Position numbers and translations under genes: made by a program. The notes beneath the pieces were generated by a model. That model saw only the letters and a list, made by a program, of their open reading frames with translations. It was not told where the DNA came from and searched no databases. Shown piece after piece: positions 1-9,301 of a stretch of 64,000 nucleotides of DNA. Every line of letters starts with the position of its first letter. Positions within the stretch are counted from its first letter, which is position 1. Source of the DNA: Pseudomonas sp. AFG_SD02_1510_Pfu_092 (lineage in GTDB: Bacteria; Pseudomonadota; Gammaproteobacteria; Pseudomonadales; Pseudomonadaceae); NCBI RefSeq assembly GCF_003331055.1, contig NZ_PUQD01000010.1, forward strand, positions 37,199-101,198. Reading direction: 5' to 3'.

Positions 1-264
1 CCGGTTGGCTTCAAGCATGGCCTGCGCCTCCTCGGCCAGGCCGAACATGGCACGGGTGATGGCCGCCAGGCGGGTGCCCTCTTCGGTCAGCTCGACGCGC
101 CGCGCGGTGCGCCGCAGCAGGGTGATCTGGTAGTGCTCCTCCAGCGCCTTGATGTGCCCGGTCACTGCCGGCTGGCTGATGAACAGGCGGGCGGCAGCAC
201 GGGTAAAGCTGCCCTCACGGGCCACGGCGTCGAAGGCACGCAACTGGAACAGGTTCATTGGCAT
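1..264 (-). CDS. LysR-family regulator, N-terminal part (cut by window edge)
   Basis: The reverse strand encodes an N-terminal winged helix-turn-helix of LysR type. It begins MPMNLFQLRAFDAVAREGS and continues through SQPAVTGHIKALEEHY and the wing RRTARRVELTEEGTRLA, which matches the LysR DNA-binding domain. The effector-binding domain lies outside the window. It is transcribed divergently from phnW with about 106 bp between the starts, so it is probably the local regulator of the aminoethylphosphonate genes (inference from position). Two in-frame ATGs (264 and 258) are possible; 264 is chosen because AGG sits closer to it. The start is uncertain. Confidence 0.85.
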   Translation of the reverse strand, partial: MPMNLFQLRAFDAVAREGSFTRAAARLFISQPAVTGHIKALEEHYQITLLRRTARRVELTEEGTRLAAITRAMFGLAEEAQAMLEANR

Positions 265-370
265 CGGCCTGACTTATAGTTTGGATAACAACAAACAATT
301 TGATTGATGACAGCGCCGATTGCAACCTAGGCCCCGTAGTTTCAGCCCACCGCTTGTGAGGAATAACGGA

Positions 371-1477
371 ATGAGCCACGCCCCGATTCTGCTGACCCCC
401 GGCCCCCTGACCACATCAATCCGCACCCGCCAAGCCATGCTGGTGGACTGGGGCTCCTGGGACCGCGATTTCAACCAGCTGACCGCCAGTGTCTGCGAGC
501 AACTGCTGGCCATCATCGACGGCAGCACCAGCCACCACTGCGTCCCCTTGCAGGGCAGCGGCACCTTCGCCGTCGAAGCGGCCATCGGCACCCTGGTGCC
601 GCGCAATGGCAAGGTGCTGGTGCTGATCAACGGCGCGTATGGCCAACGCCTGGCAAAGATCTGCAAGGTGCTGGGCCGCGCCTACAGCACCTTCGAAACC
701 GCCGAAGACCAGCCGACCACGGCTGCCGACGTCGACCGCCTGCTGGCCGCCGACCTGGCCATCAGCCATGTCGCGCTGATCCACTGCGAAACCAGCACCG
801 GCATCCTCAACCCGCTGCCGGAGATCGCCCAGGTGGTCCAGCGTCACGGCAAGCGGCTGATCATTGACGCCATGAGTTCGTTTGGCGCCCTGCCGATAGA
901 CGCTCGCGAGATTCCGTTCGAAGCACTGATCGCCGCCTCCGGCAAATGCCTGGAAGGCGTGCCAGGCATGGGCTTCGTGTTCGCCGAAAAAACTGCCCTG
1001 GCCGCCGCCGAAGGCAATGCGCACTCGCTGGCCATGGACCTGCACGACCAGCACAGCTACATGGCCAAGACCGGCCAGTGGCGCTTCACCCCACCGACCC
1101 ACGTGGTCGCCGCCCTGCACGAAGCGCTGCAGCAATATAACGAGGAAGGTGGCTTGCCCGCCCGCCACCAACGCTACGCCGACAACTGCAAGACCCTGCT
1201 CGACGGCATGGCCGCCCTCGGCCTGCGCAGCTTCCTGCCCGCCGCGATCCAGGCGCCGATCATCGTCACCTTCCACGCACCGAACGATCCACGCTACCAG
1301 TTCAAGGACTTCTACGAGCGGGTCAAGGCCAAGGGTTTCATCCTCTACCCGGGCAAGCTGACCCAGGTGGAAACCTTCCGTGTCGGCTGCATCGGCGTGG
1401 TCGGTGCGGACGGCATGCAGGCCGCCGTGAATGCCGTGGCCGAGGTGCTGCGGGAAATGGAAGTGCTGGACATCTGA
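371..1477 (+). CDS. phnW: 2-aminoethylphosphonate--pyruvate transaminase
   Basis: This 368-residue PLP-dependent class V aminotransferase moves the amino group of 2-aminoethylphosphonate to pyruvate, giving phosphonoacetaldehyde and alanine, the first step of AEP use as C, N and P source. The start ATG reads [15 protein letters not shown], and the TPGPLTT motif is typical of Phn[11 protein letters not shown] lies in the cofactor-binding region, and [14 protein letters not shown] holds the probable PLP lysine. The length is normal for the family. phnX follows 34 bp downstream in the same direction, so the two probably form an operon, with the LysR gene divergent. Longer upstream in-frame sequence exists but does not look like PhnW. 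Confidence 0.95.
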   Translation: MSHAPILLTPGPLTTSIRTRQAMLVDWGSWDRDFNQLTASVCEQLLAIIDGSTSHHCVPLQGSGTFAVEAAIGTLVPRNGKVLVLINGAYGQRLAKICKVLGRAYSTFETAEDQPTTAADVDRLLAADLAISHVALIHCETSTGILNPLPEIAQVVQRHGKRLIIDAMSSFGALPIDAREIPFEALIAASGKCLEGVPGMGFVFAEKTALAAAEGNAHSLAMDLHDQHSYMAKTGQWRFTPPTHVVAALHEALQQYNEEGGLPARHQRYADNCKTLLDGMAALGLRSFLPAAIQAPIIVTFHAPNDPRYQFKDFYERVKAKGFILYPGKLTQVETFRVGCIGVVGADGMQAAVNAVAEVLREMEVLDI

Positions 1478-1511
1478 CCTTTTGCCCACCCGACTTCAGG
1501 AATTAGCGCAC

Positions 1512-2339
1512 ATGAACTACAGCAACCCCACCCAGCTGCAAGCCGCGATCCTCGACTGGGCCGGCACCGTGGTCGACTTCGGCTCCTTCGCGCCGACCCA
1601 GATCTTTGTCGAAGCCTTCGCCGAATTCGATGTACAGGTGTCCATCGAAGAGGCCCGTGGCCCGATGGGCATGGGCAAGTGGGACCACATCCGCACCCTG
1701 TGCGACGTGCCGGAAATTGCCGAGCGCTACCGCAAGGTGTTCGGCCGTACCCCGACCGACGAGGATGTCACGGCCATCTACAACCGTTTCATGCCCTTGC
1801 AGATCGACAAGATCGCCGTGCACTCGGCGCTGATCCCCGGCGCGCTGGACACCCTCACCGGGCTGCGCCAGGACGGCCTGAAGATCGGCTCGTGCTCGGG
1901 TTACCCGAAAGTGGTGATGGACAAGGTGGTGGAGCTGGCCGCGCAGAACGGCTACGTGGCCGACCACGTGGTGGCGACCGACGAGACGCCGAATGGCCGC
2001 CCCTGGCCGGCCCAGGCCCTGGCCAACGTGATTGCCCTGGGCATTGACGATGTGGCGGCCTGCGTGAAGGTCGACGATACCGTGCCGGGCATCCTCGAAG
2101 GCCGCCGTGCCGGCATGTGGACCGTCGCCCTGGTGTGTTCGGGCAATGCCTTGGGGCTGACCTGGGAAGGCTACCGCGCGTTGAGCGCCGAGAAGCTGGA
2201 AAGCGAGCGCCAGCGTATCCACGCACTGTTCGCCGGCTCCCGCCCGCACTACCTGATCGACACCATCAACGAATTGCCTGAAGTGATCGCTGATATCAAC
2301 CGGCGCCTGGCCAAGGGCGAGATGCCGCAAACAGCCTGA
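1512..2339 (+). CDS. phnX: Phosphonoacetaldehyde hydrolase (phosphonatase)
   Basis: A HAD-superfamily enzyme of 275 residues that splits phosphonoacetaldehyde into acetaldehyde and phosphate, the second step after PhnW. Near the N-terminus, [18 protein letters not shown] contains the HAD nucleophile Asp in the DWAGT form characteristic of phosphonatase. [15 protein letters not shown] follows as HAD motif II, and [19 protein letters not shown] is the acidic metal-binding motif. The ATG at 1512 starts [14 protein letters not shown]; the longer frame upstream runs into the end of phnW and is rejected. A REP-type hairpin follows the stop and may help terminate or stabilise the transcript. Confidence 0.95.
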   Translation: MNYSNPTQLQAAILDWAGTVVDFGSFAPTQIFVEAFAEFDVQVSIEEARGPMGMGKWDHIRTLCDVPEIAERYRKVFGRTPTDEDVTAIYNRFMPLQIDKIAVHSALIPGALDTLTGLRQDGLKIGSCSGYPKVVMDKVVELAAQNGYVADHVVATDETPNGRPWPAQALANVIALGIDDVAACVKVDDTVPGILEGRRAGMWTVALVCSGNALGLTWEGYRALSAEKLESERQRIHALFAGSRPHYLIDTINELPEVIADINRRLAKGEMPQTA

Positions 2340-2344
2340 CCCGC

Positions 2345-2394
2345 CGGCGGGGCCGCGCTGCGGCCCATCGCCGGCAAGCCGGCTCCCACACCGA
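2345..2394. repeat. REP-type palindromic element after phnX
   Basis: The GC-rich palindrome 'gccgcgctgcggc' is followed by 'ccggcaagccggctcccac', which is the P. putida REP signature. It lies between the convergent phnX and permease genes, where it could act as a bidirectional terminator or mRNA-stabilising hairpin. Confidence 0.7.
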
Positions 2395-2441
2395 TCGCGC
2401 CAGCTTTTAACATTCGAGCGAGGCAGCTGCTGCCGCGGGCG

Positions 2442-3506
2442 TTACTCCGGCAGCTGCACCTGCGGCTTGGTCGCGGCAAAGATCGCCCAGCTCGACAGGA
2501 ACAACGCCGCGATCAGCGGCCCGATGACGAAGCCGTTGAGCCCGAACACCGCCAGCCCACCAAGCGTCGACACCAGAATCAGGTAATCCGGCATGCGCGT
2601 GTCCTTGCCCACCAGGATCGGCCGCAGCAGGTTGTCCACCAGGCCGATCACCAGCACCCCGAACGCGGTCAGGATCACCCCCGGCAAGATCGCCCCGGAC
2701 AGCAGGAAATACGCCGCCACCGGCGCCCACACGATGCCCGCCCCCACCGCCGGCAACAGCGACAGAAACGCCATCAGCACCGCCCACACCAGCGCGCTGG
2801 GGATATCCAGTACCCAGAAGATGAAGCCGCCCAGCGCCCCTTGGGTAATGGCCACCAGCACGTTGCCTTTCACCGTCGCTCGCACCACGCGGTTGAACTT
2901 CAATTGCAAACGGCGCTTCTGCTGCTCGGGCAGCGGCACCGCCAGGCGCACACGGCGGGCCACTTCCGCGCCCTCGCGCAGGAAGAAGAACAGCAGGTAC
3001 AGCATGATGCCGAAGCTGATCACCAGCTCGAAGGTGCCCTGGCCAAAGCTGAACGCCTGGCTGGCCAGCACCTGGCTGCCCTGGGTCGCCCACTTGCTGA
3101 TCTTGTCGCGCAGCCCGTCGAGGTTGCCCATGCCCATGCTGTCCAGGCCGTGGCGGACAAAGGCCGGGAGCATGTCCATGCCGCGTTCGACATAACCGGC
3201 GATGTCCAGCTGCCCGCTCTCGATGCGCTGGTACAGCATGGCGCCTTCCTGCACCAGCAGCGCACTGGTGATGATCACCGGCAACACCGCCACCAGCAGG
3301 CATACCAGCAAGGTGGTGGCGGCCGCCAGGTTGCGCCGCCGTCCGAAGCGGATCAGCAGGTGGCGCTGCAACGGCGCGAACAGGATGCCGAGTATCACCG
3401 CCCAGAAGATCGCCCCGTAGTAAGGCAACAGGATCCACACGAAGGCAATGGTCACCAGCGCCAGCAGCACTGCCAGGGCCTTGTTCTGTAAAGCGGCTTC
3501 GTTCAT
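2442..3506 (-). CDS. AI-2E family (PerM/YdiK-like) membrane permease
   Basis: A 354-residue integral membrane protein. The ATG at 3506 gives MNEAALQNKALAVLLALVT followed at once by paired hydrophobic helices, a long amphipathic cytoplasmic or periplasmic stretch around residues 75-150, and five or more C-terminal helices. The tail has DNLLRPILVGKDTRMPDYL and GLNGFVIGPLIAALFLS, signature segments of the AI-2E transporter family (PF01594). Upstream in-frame residues are not hydrophobic and look non-coding. The substrate is unknown: members include the TqsA exporter and sodium/proton antiporters, and nothing here separates them. It is convergent with phnX and divergent from trhP. Confidence 0.85.
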   Translation of the reverse strand: MNEAALQNKALAVLLALVTIAFVWILLPYYGAIFWAVILGILFAPLQRHLLIRFGRRRNLAAATTLLVCLLVAVLPVIITSALLVQEGAMLYQRIESGQLDIAGYVERGMDMLPAFVRHGLDSMGMGNLDGLRDKISKWATQGSQVLASQAFSFGQGTFELVISFGIMLYLLFFFLREGAEVARRVRLAVPLPEQQKRRLQLKFNRVVRATVKGNVLVAITQGALGGFIFWVLDIPSALVWAVLMAFLSLLPAVGAGIVWAPVAAYFLLSGAILPGVILTAFGVLVIGLVDNLLRPILVGKDTRMPDYLILVSTLGGLAVFGLNGFVIGPLIAALFLSSWAIFAATKPQVQLPE

Positions 3507-3639
3507 CGCATGTCCTCGAGTGGCTTCTGCGATATTAGTGCGCGCCGCCTGGGTAAAAGTGCCACGCCTGGCTTGATGCAAATCAATACTCACCGTGTCC
3601 ACCGGCACTAGCATCCGCACCTTTTGCCCCGGTGCGCAC

Positions 3640-4974
3640 ATGATCCCTACCGCCAAGCCCGAACTGCTGGCCCCTGCCGGCACCCTCAAGACCATGCGCT
3701 ATGCCTTCGCCTATGGCGCCGACGCGGTCTACGCCGGCCAGCCACGCTACAGCTTGCGGGTGCGCAACAACGAGTTCGATCACGGCAACCTGGCCGCTGG
3801 TATCCAGGAGGCACATGCGCTGGGCAAGCGCTTCTACGTGGTGGTCAACATCGCCCCGCACAATGCCAAGCTGAAAACCTTTCTCAAGGACCTGGCGCCG
3901 GTGATAGCCATGGCACCGGATGCGCTGATCATGTCCGACCCCGGCCTGATCATGCTGGTTCGCCAGCATTTTCCGCAGATGCCGGTGCACCTGTCGGTGC
4001 AGGCCAACACGGTCAACTGGGCCAGTGTGCAGTTCTGGCAGCAGCTAGGCATCAGCCGGGTGATTCTGTCGCGCGAGCTGTCGCTCGAAGAGATCGAGGA
4101 GATCCGCCAGCAAGTGCCGGACATGGAACTGGAGGTGTTCGTCCACGGCGCCCTGTGCATGGCCTATTCCGGCCGCTGCCTGCTGTCGGGCTACCTCAAC
4201 AAGCGCGACGCCAACCAGGGCACCTGCACCAACGCCTGCCGCTGGAAGTATGACGCCACGCCCGCCACTGAAAACGCCAGCGGCGACATCGTGCGCGAAG
4301 TGCAGCCGACCCTGGGCCTGGGTGCACCGACCGAGCAGGTGTTCCTGCTGCAGGAGAGCAACCGTCCCGGCGAGGACATGCCGGCGTTCGAGGATGAACA
4401 CGGCACCTACATCATGAACGCCAAGGACCTGCGCGCCATTCAGCACGTCGGGCGCCTGGCCGGCATGGGGGTGCACTCGCTGAAGATCGAGGGCCGCACC
4501 AAGTCGCACTTCTACTGCGCCCGCGCGGTGCAGTCGTACCGCCAGGCGATCGACGATGCCGTGGCCGGGCGGCCTTTCGACCGCGCACTGATGGACAACC
4601 TCGAATCGCTGGCACAACGCGGCTACACCGAAGGTTTCCTGCGCCGCCATGTGCATGACGAATACCAGAACTACCAGCGCGGCAATTCGGTTTCCGAACG
4701 CCAGCAGTTCGTTGGCGAGCTGACTGGCGTGCGCGTCGAGGGCCTGGCCGAGGTCAAGGTGAAGAACCGCTTCGCCATCGGCGACCACCTGGAGCTGATG
4801 ACGCCGCGCGGCAACTACCATTTCGACCTGCACCGCCTGTGCGACCGCCAGCAGCAGGCGATTGAGGTGGCACCGGGTGACGGCCACGTGGTGTACCTGC
4901 CGATCCCGGAGCAGGTCGCGCTCGACTACGCCCTGCTGATGCGCGACCTCGGCGCCGACGAGGCGGCCAGCTGA
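3640..4974 (+). CDS. trhP: tRNA 5-hydroxyuridine modification protein (U32 peptidase family)
   Basis: This 444-residue protein is very close to E. coli YegQ/TrhP along its whole length, for example MRYAFAYGADAVYAGQPRYS, SLEEIEEIRQQVPDMELE, GALCMAYSGRCLLSGY and NQGTCTNACRW. TrhP acts in the prephenate-dependent route to 5-hydroxyuridine at the wobble position of tRNA. The cysteines in CMAYSGRC and CTNAC match the probable iron-sulfur ligands of the U32 family. The ATG at 3640 (MIPTAKPELLAPAGT) fits the family start; an upstream in-frame ATG at 3595 would add 15 residues with no family match. The gene stands alone, followed by a DUF411 gene. Confidence 0.93.
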   Translation: MIPTAKPELLAPAGTLKTMRYAFAYGADAVYAGQPRYSLRVRNNEFDHGNLAAGIQEAHALGKRFYVVVNIAPHNAKLKTFLKDLAPVIAMAPDALIMSDPGLIMLVRQHFPQMPVHLSVQANTVNWASVQFWQQLGISRVILSRELSLEEIEEIRQQVPDMELEVFVHGALCMAYSGRCLLSGYLNKRDANQGTCTNACRWKYDATPATENASGDIVREVQPTLGLGAPTEQVFLLQESNRPGEDMPAFEDEHGTYIMNAKDLRAIQHVGRLAGMGVHSLKIEGRTKSHFYCARAVQSYRQAIDDAVAGRPFDRALMDNLESLAQRGYTEGFLRRHVHDEYQNYQRGNSVSERQQFVGELTGVRVEGLAEVKVKNRFAIGDHLELMTPRGNYHFDLHRLCDRQQQAIEVAPGDGHVVYLPIPEQVALDYALLMRDLGADEAAS

Positions 4975-5080
4975 CAATCCTGTAATGTGCGCCTCAGCTG
5001 GCTGTCAGCGGCCAGCGGCGAACATCGCGCCAGTCGCTTAGGCTATGCTGCCGATCTACCGCCGGAAGGAGTGCTTGACC

Positions 5081-5509
5081 ATGCTGCGCAAACATCTGTT
5101 GACCCTGGGTCTGCTGGCCCTCAGCGGCCTGGCCCAGGCGGCCGAGACCATCGACGTCTACCGCGACCCCAACTGCGGCTGCTGCAAGGCCTGGATCAGC
5201 CACCTGCGCGACAACGGCTTCACCGTCAACGACCATGTCGAGCCGAACATGAGCGCGGTCAAGCAGCGCCTGGGCGTGGCGCCACGCCTGGCGTCGTGCC
5301 ACACCGGGGTGATCGACGGCAAGTTCGTCGAAGGCCACGTGCCGGCCGAGCAGGTGCGCCTGCTGGCCGGGCGCAACGACCTCAAAGGCCTGGCCGTGCC
5401 GGGCATGCCGATGGGCTCGCCGGGCATGGAAATGGGTGACCACAAGGACGCCTACCAGGTCATCGGCGTGACCCGGGACGGCAAGGACAGCGTGGTCGCC
5501 AACTACTGA
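5081..5509 (+). CDS. DUF411 domain metal-binding protein, exported
   Basis: A 142-residue protein with an N-terminal signal peptide (MLRKHLLTLGLLALSGLAQA, cut after AQA) and a DUF411 domain. The DUF411 hallmark RDPNCGCCKAWISHL is near residue 30, and a CHTG motif with a Met-rich segment (PGMPMGSPGMEMGD) lies towards the C-terminus. DUF411 proteins are often found with copper-handling genes, so periplasmic copper binding is a reasonable guess, not shown. The start is set by a strong ribosome site (GGAAGGAG) nine bases before ATG 5081, in preference to an upstream ATG at 5045. The stop overlaps the next start (TGATG), so the two are probably co-translated. Confidence 0.85.
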   Translation: MLRKHLLTLGLLALSGLAQAAETIDVYRDPNCGCCKAWISHLRDNGFTVNDHVEPNMSAVKQRLGVAPRLASCHTGVIDGKFVEGHVPAEQVRLLAGRNDLKGLAVPGMPMGSPGMEMGDHKDAYQVIGVTRDGKDSVVANY

Positions 5510-5946
5510 TGCTCAGCCTGTGGGCGCTGTTCTTCAGCGCCTTCGGCGCCGCCACCCTGCTGCCGCTGCAATCGGAGGCCGTGCTGGTCGGCCTGTTGCT
5601 GCGCCAGCCCGAAGCCTGGGCCAGCTTGCTGCTGGTGGCGACAGTGGGCAATGTGCTGGGCTCGGTGGTCAACTGGCTGCTGGGCCGGGCCATCGAACAG
5701 CTGCGGGGCAAGCGCTGGTTCCCGTTCAGCCCTGCCCAGCTGGAGCGCGCGCAACGGCGCTACCAGCGTTGGGGACAATGGTCGTTGCTGCTTAGCTGGA
5801 TGCCGGTGATCGGCGACCCGCTGACGCTGATTGCCGGCATCATGCGCGAACCATTCTGGCGCTTCCTGCTGCTGGTGAGCGTGGCCAAGGCCGGCCGCTA
5901 TGCCGTGCTGGCGCTGGTTACCCTGGGCTGGTTTCACGCCTGGTAA
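5509..5946 (+). CDS. YqaA-like small membrane protein (VTT/DedA-related)
   Basis: A 145-residue membrane protein with three or four hydrophobic helices. It starts MLSLWALFFSAFGAATLLPL, has SEAVLVGLLLRQ, then VGNVLGSVVNWLLGR, and ends with SWMPVIGDPLTLIAGIMR and a final helix. This layout, and the G-N-x-x-G and P-x-x-G-D-P elements, matches YqaA, a small relative of the DedA/VTT membrane proteins. The function of YqaA is not established; DedA relatives act in lipid flipping and envelope homeostasis. The start codon overlaps the stop of the DUF411 gene, so the pair is one transcription unit. Confidence 0.82.
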   Translation: MLSLWALFFSAFGAATLLPLQSEAVLVGLLLRQPEAWASLLLVATVGNVLGSVVNWLLGRAIEQLRGKRWFPFSPAQLERAQRRYQRWGQWSLLLSWMPVIGDPLTLIAGIMREPFWRFLLLVSVAKAGRYAVLALVTLGWFHAW

Positions 5947-6021
5947 CACCTTTTGCGCTCGGCGCGGTCCACTGACTGCTAGAGTCGCCCCTTCCTACAT
6001 GGCCTTACACGGAGTGCCCCC

Positions 6022-7032
6022 ATGCTGCGCGCAACCGCCCTGGCCCTGGCCTGCCTCGTCGGCAATTCGGCAGTCGCCACCGAATCGCCCACCTACGGCC
6101 CCCAGCTCGAAGGCTTCAGCTACCCGCACCCACTCAAGCATTTCGATTTCACCTCCCAGGGCCAGGCCCTGCAGATGGGCTACATGGATGTGCCCGCCCA
6201 AGGCCAGGCCAACGGCCGCAGCGTGATGCTGATGCACGGCAAGAACTTCTGCGCCGCCACCTGGGAAAGCACCATCGAGGCCCTGAGCAAGGCCGGCTAC
6301 CGGGTCATCGCCGCCGACCAGGTCGGCTTCTGCAGTTCCAGCAAACCGGCGCATTACCAGTACAGCTTCCAGCAACTGGCGAGCAACACCCATGCCTTGC
6401 TCGAACGCCTGGGGGTGAAACAGACCATCGTGCTTGGCCACTCCACCGGCGGCATGCTCGCCACCCGCTACGCGCTTATGTATCCGCAACAGGTGCAGCG
6501 CCTGGCAATGGTCAACCCGATTGGCCTGGAAGACTGGAAGGCCCTGGGCGTGCCCTATCGTACGGTGGACCAGTGGTATGCCCGCGAGCTCAAGCTGGAT
6601 GCCGAAGGCGTGCGCGAGTATGAACGCAAGACCTACTACGCCGGGCGCTGGAAGCCGGAGTACGAGCGCTGGGTGCAGATGCTGGTGGGCCTGAACAAGG
6701 GGCCGGGGCATGAACGGGTGGCGTGGAATTCGGCGCTGATCTACGACATGATTTTCACCCAGCCGGTGTACCACGAGTTCAAGGACCTGCAGATGCCGAC
6801 CCTGCTGCTGATCGGCGATCAGGACAGCACGGCGATCGGCAGTGATATCGCGCCGCCGCAGGTGAAGGAGAAGCTGGGCAACTACAAGGTACTCGGGCCG
6901 CAGGTGGCCAGGCTGATACCCAAGGGTGAGCTGATCATCTTCGAAGGCATGGGGCACGCGCCGCAGATCGAAGAACCGCTGCGCTTCAACCGCACACTGG
7001 TGGAGTGGCTGGGGCGCCAGACCGTCAACTGA
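6022..7032 (+). CDS. Secreted alpha/beta hydrolase
   Basis: A 336-residue alpha/beta-hydrolase fold protein with an N-terminal signal peptide (MLRATALALACLVGNSAVA). The oxyanion region MLMHGKNFCAATWE is around residue 75. The nucleophile elbow GHSTGG gives Ser in the G-H-S-x-G form near residue 142. A late acidic residue in LLLIGDQDSTAIG and His in EGMGHAPQIEEP complete the catalytic triad. The substrate cannot be told from the sequence; hydrolases of this type include epoxide hydrolases, esterases and dehalogenases. It is a single gene, and the REP array begins directly after its stop. Confidence 0.85.
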   Translation: MLRATALALACLVGNSAVATESPTYGPQLEGFSYPHPLKHFDFTSQGQALQMGYMDVPAQGQANGRSVMLMHGKNFCAATWESTIEALSKAGYRVIAADQVGFCSSSKPAHYQYSFQQLASNTHALLERLGVKQTIVLGHSTGGMLATRYALMYPQQVQRLAMVNPIGLEDWKALGVPYRTVDQWYARELKLDAEGVREYERKTYYAGRWKPEYERWVQMLVGLNKGPGHERVAWNSALIYDMIFTQPVYHEFKDLQMPTLLLIGDQDSTAIGSDIAPPQVKEKLGNYKVLGPQVARLIPKGELIIFEGMGHAPQIEEPLRFNRTLVEWLGRQTVN

Positions 7033-7530
7033 GGGCCGCCGTGCGGCCCATCGCCGGCAAGCCAGCTCCCACAGGCGCCGCATAAATCCGGCGCGGCACC
7101 GTCCCCTGTGTGCGGGCAAGCCCGCGAAGCAGACCACGCGGTGCATGGCACCGGCTGCGCCGGTGTTCGCGGCTAAAGCCGCTCCCACAGGTACCGCGTA
7201 AGCCCGGGGCTGCACCGTTCCCTGTGGGAGCGGGCAAGCCCGCGAAGCAGATGACGCGGTGCATGGCACCGGCTGCGCCGGTGTTCGCGGCCATGGCCGC
7301 TCCCACAGGGACCGCGTAAGCCCGGGGCTGCACCGTTCTCTGTGGGAGCGGGCAAGCCCGCGAAGCAGACCACGCGGTGCATGGCACCGGCTGCGCCGGT
7401 GTTCGCGGCCATGGCCGCTCCCACAGGTACCGCGTAAGCCCGGGGCTGCACCGTTCCCTGTGGGAGCGGGTTCACCCGCGAAGCAGACGACGCGGAAGAT
7501 GGCACCGGCTGCGCCGGTGTTCGGCCATCA
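7029..7530. repeat. Tandem REP array with 118-bp period
   Basis: The block 'gtgcatggcaccggctgcgc' recurs at 7141, 7259 and 7377, and a variant copy sits at 7495, giving an exact spacing of 118 bp. Each unit holds two inverted REP sequences ('gccgctcccacagg' and 'ctgtgggagcgggcaagccc'). A more divergent unit precedes them from about 7029. The array fills the whole space between the hydrolase and the DinB-like gene, which are convergent. Arrays like this in P. putida are associated with RAYT transposases; none is seen nearby. Confidence 0.9.
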
Positions 7531-8109
7531 AACCTTCCAGACCTGCTGCTCGGTCCAGCCCAACTCGGCAAAATCCACCGCCCGCAACCCCGCCTCTTCT
7601 TCGCAGAAAAACTCATCCAGCTGCGGCGGCCTGACCGCCGTGTCGCTGAGCATCGCATGCACCTGCCCACGGTGGTGCACCTGGTGCTCGAACAGGTGCG
7701 CCAACAACCGCAACCGTTGCTCGCGCTGTACCCGCTCGGGCCGCACGATACTCACATAGCGGCGCAGTTCGCTATCGCTCAGCGTCCGGCAATAGGCAAT
7801 CAGCCGGTGGTCGGCCTGGGCCTGCTCGGCATGCAGGTCGGTGCAGGTGGCGAACGGCTGTTCGGGGTCGAAGAAACGCTCACCCTCGGCGCCGGGCAAT
7901 TCGCCACGCTGCTCGCACTCGAGCATGTGCAGGTAGAACCAGTCCACCGTCAGCAGGTGGTTGAGGGTGGCCTTGATCGACGGGAAAAAACTGCAGCGCG
8001 GGGCGACGAACTCGTCCTGGGTCAGTTGCAGGCAGGCCTTGTACAGGCGGTGGTTGGCCCAGCCATTGTTGTAGGCCTGGGTCAGCAGGTGATGCGACAA
8101 CGGCTCCAT
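7528..8109 (-). CDS. DinB-family four-helix metal-binding protein
   Basis: A 193-residue protein of the DinB/YfiT four-helix-bundle superfamily. It has SHHLLTQAYNNGWANHRLY at the N-terminus, a first His in IKATLNHLLTVDWFYLHML, and HLFEHQVHHRGQVHAML near residue 143, giving the two-region His set that normally binds one divalent metal. DinB-superfamily proteins include thiol transferases that use bacillithiol or other thiols; the specific reaction here is unknown. The start at 8109 lies 14 bp after the zapE stop region in the same direction, so it may be co-transcribed with zapE. Its last codons abut the REP array. Confidence 0.82.
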   Translation of the reverse strand: MEPLSHHLLTQAYNNGWANHRLYKACLQLTQDEFVAPRCSFFPSIKATLNHLLTVDWFYLHMLECEQRGELPGAEGERFFDPEQPFATCTDLHAEQAQADHRLIAYCRTLSDSELRRYVSIVRPERVQREQRLRLLAHLFEHQVHHRGQVHAMLSDTAVRPPQLDEFFCEEEAGLRAVDFAELGWTEQQVWKV

Positions 8110-8123
8110 GGTTCGGCTCCTTT

Positions 8124-9239
8124 TCAGGCGAAGCGTTGCAGCTGCATCTCCCGTAGCCGGCTCAGGGTGCGCTGGTACGGGAACGCCAGATACCCTTGAG
8201 TGTAGAGCGCCTCGAGCGCTACCTGGGCTTCCAGGTACAGCGCCACCCGGCGGTCATAGCATTCGTCGACCAGGGCGATGAAGCGGCGCACCGCATCGTC
8301 CTTGGGTGACAGCGCCGGCAGTTCGCGGTCGCCCGCCACCACCCGCGCCGCCGCATCCTCGGTGCCTCGGGCAATGCGCCCGGCCCGCTGCTCACCGCCC
8401 AAAGCCGGAATACCCGACACCAGAATGGCCGGAAAACGGTCGCACAGGGCCATGAACTCCATGGCCGCCAGCGGCTGTTCGCACAGGTCGCTGAAACGGC
8501 ACCAAATCGCCTGGGCACTGCGCCGCACCACCTGCACCTGCCGCGAGCCGATGGCCAGCGGCAGGGCGCAGCCCGCATCGTCCGGGCTAAGCTGGTGGAA
8601 CACCGCCTCCAGCTGGCTGGCCTGCCCTGCTTGCGCGACCCAGTAGCGCTGGCGCTCGGCGCCGGGGTGCAGGCGATGGTCCTGTTCCCCGGCGACCGGC
8701 AGCACCTGCATGTGCCGCTGGATGGCGGCGATGGCCGGGAGAAAACGCTCGCGGTTGAAGCCGTCGCGGTACAGCTGCTCGGGTGGCTGGTTGGAGGTGG
8801 CGACGATCACCACGCCTTGGTCGAACAGGGCCTGGAACAGGCGGCCGAGGATGATGGCATCGCCGATGTCGTTGACGAACAGCTCATCGAAGCACAGTAC
8901 GCGAATCTGCCCGGCCAGCTCCCCGGCCAGCGCCAGCAGCGGGTCGGCGGTGCCGTTGAGCTGGAACAGCCGCTGGTGGACCCAGGCCATGAAATGGTGG
9001 AAGTGCTGGCGCCGGCTGGTTACCCGCAGGCAGCGCTGGAACTGGTCCATCAGCCAGGTCTTGCCGCGGCCGACCGGGCCCCAGAGGTAGATGCCATGGG
9101 TCGGCCGGCCCTGTTCGACGGCCTGGAAACAGGCTTGCAAGGCCGCGACGGCGCGGGCCTGGGCGGGGTCGGCGACGTAGCCCTGGGTGGTCAGGGCTTG
9201 CTGGTAGAGGGAGTGGGGGTCGATAGCCATGCGCGGCAT
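8124..9239 (-). CDS. zapE: AFG1-family ATPase, ZapE-like cell-division protein
   Basis: A P-loop ATPase of 371 residues. Walker A is GPVGRGKTWLMDQF near residue 54, after the lead-in THGIYLWGP. The Walker B region is IRVLCFDELFVNDIGDA, followed by the sensor IVATSNQPPEQLYRDG. These are the conserved blocks of the AFG1/LACE1/ZapE family. ZapE binds FtsZ and affects Z-ring stability in E. coli. The start is MPRMAIDPH; the second ATG (9230) is also possible. The sequence differs enough from E. coli ZapE that it could be a paralogue. Confidence 0.85.
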   Translation of the reverse strand: MPRMAIDPHSLYQQALTTQGYVADPAQARAVAALQACFQAVEQGRPTHGIYLWGPVGRGKTWLMDQFQRCLRVTSRRQHFHHFMAWVHQRLFQLNGTADPLLALAGELAGQIRVLCFDELFVNDIGDAIILGRLFQALFDQGVVIVATSNQPPEQLYRDGFNRERFLPAIAAIQRHMQVLPVAGEQDHRLHPGAERQRYWVAQAGQASQLEAVFHQLSPDDAGCALPLAIGSRQVQVVRRSAQAIWCRFSDLCEQPLAAMEFMALCDRFPAILVSGIPALGGEQRAGRIARGTEDAAARVVAGDRELPALSPKDDAVRRFIALVDECYDRRVALYLEAQVALEALYTQGYLAFPYQRTLSRLREMQLQRFA

Positions 9240-9301
9240 TCTACGCAGGTAAAACGACAGTATTAAAGGCTCCCACAGAGGGCGAGTACCACAGTCAGAA
9301 A

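Noticed and set aside
416..1489. Long open frame opposite phnW
   Set aside because: High-GC shadow frame; it has no family motifs, while the plus strand is clear PhnW.
7141..7530. CRISPR-like regular repeats
   Set aside because: The 118-bp period consists of REP palindromes with near-identical spacers and no cas genes nearby.
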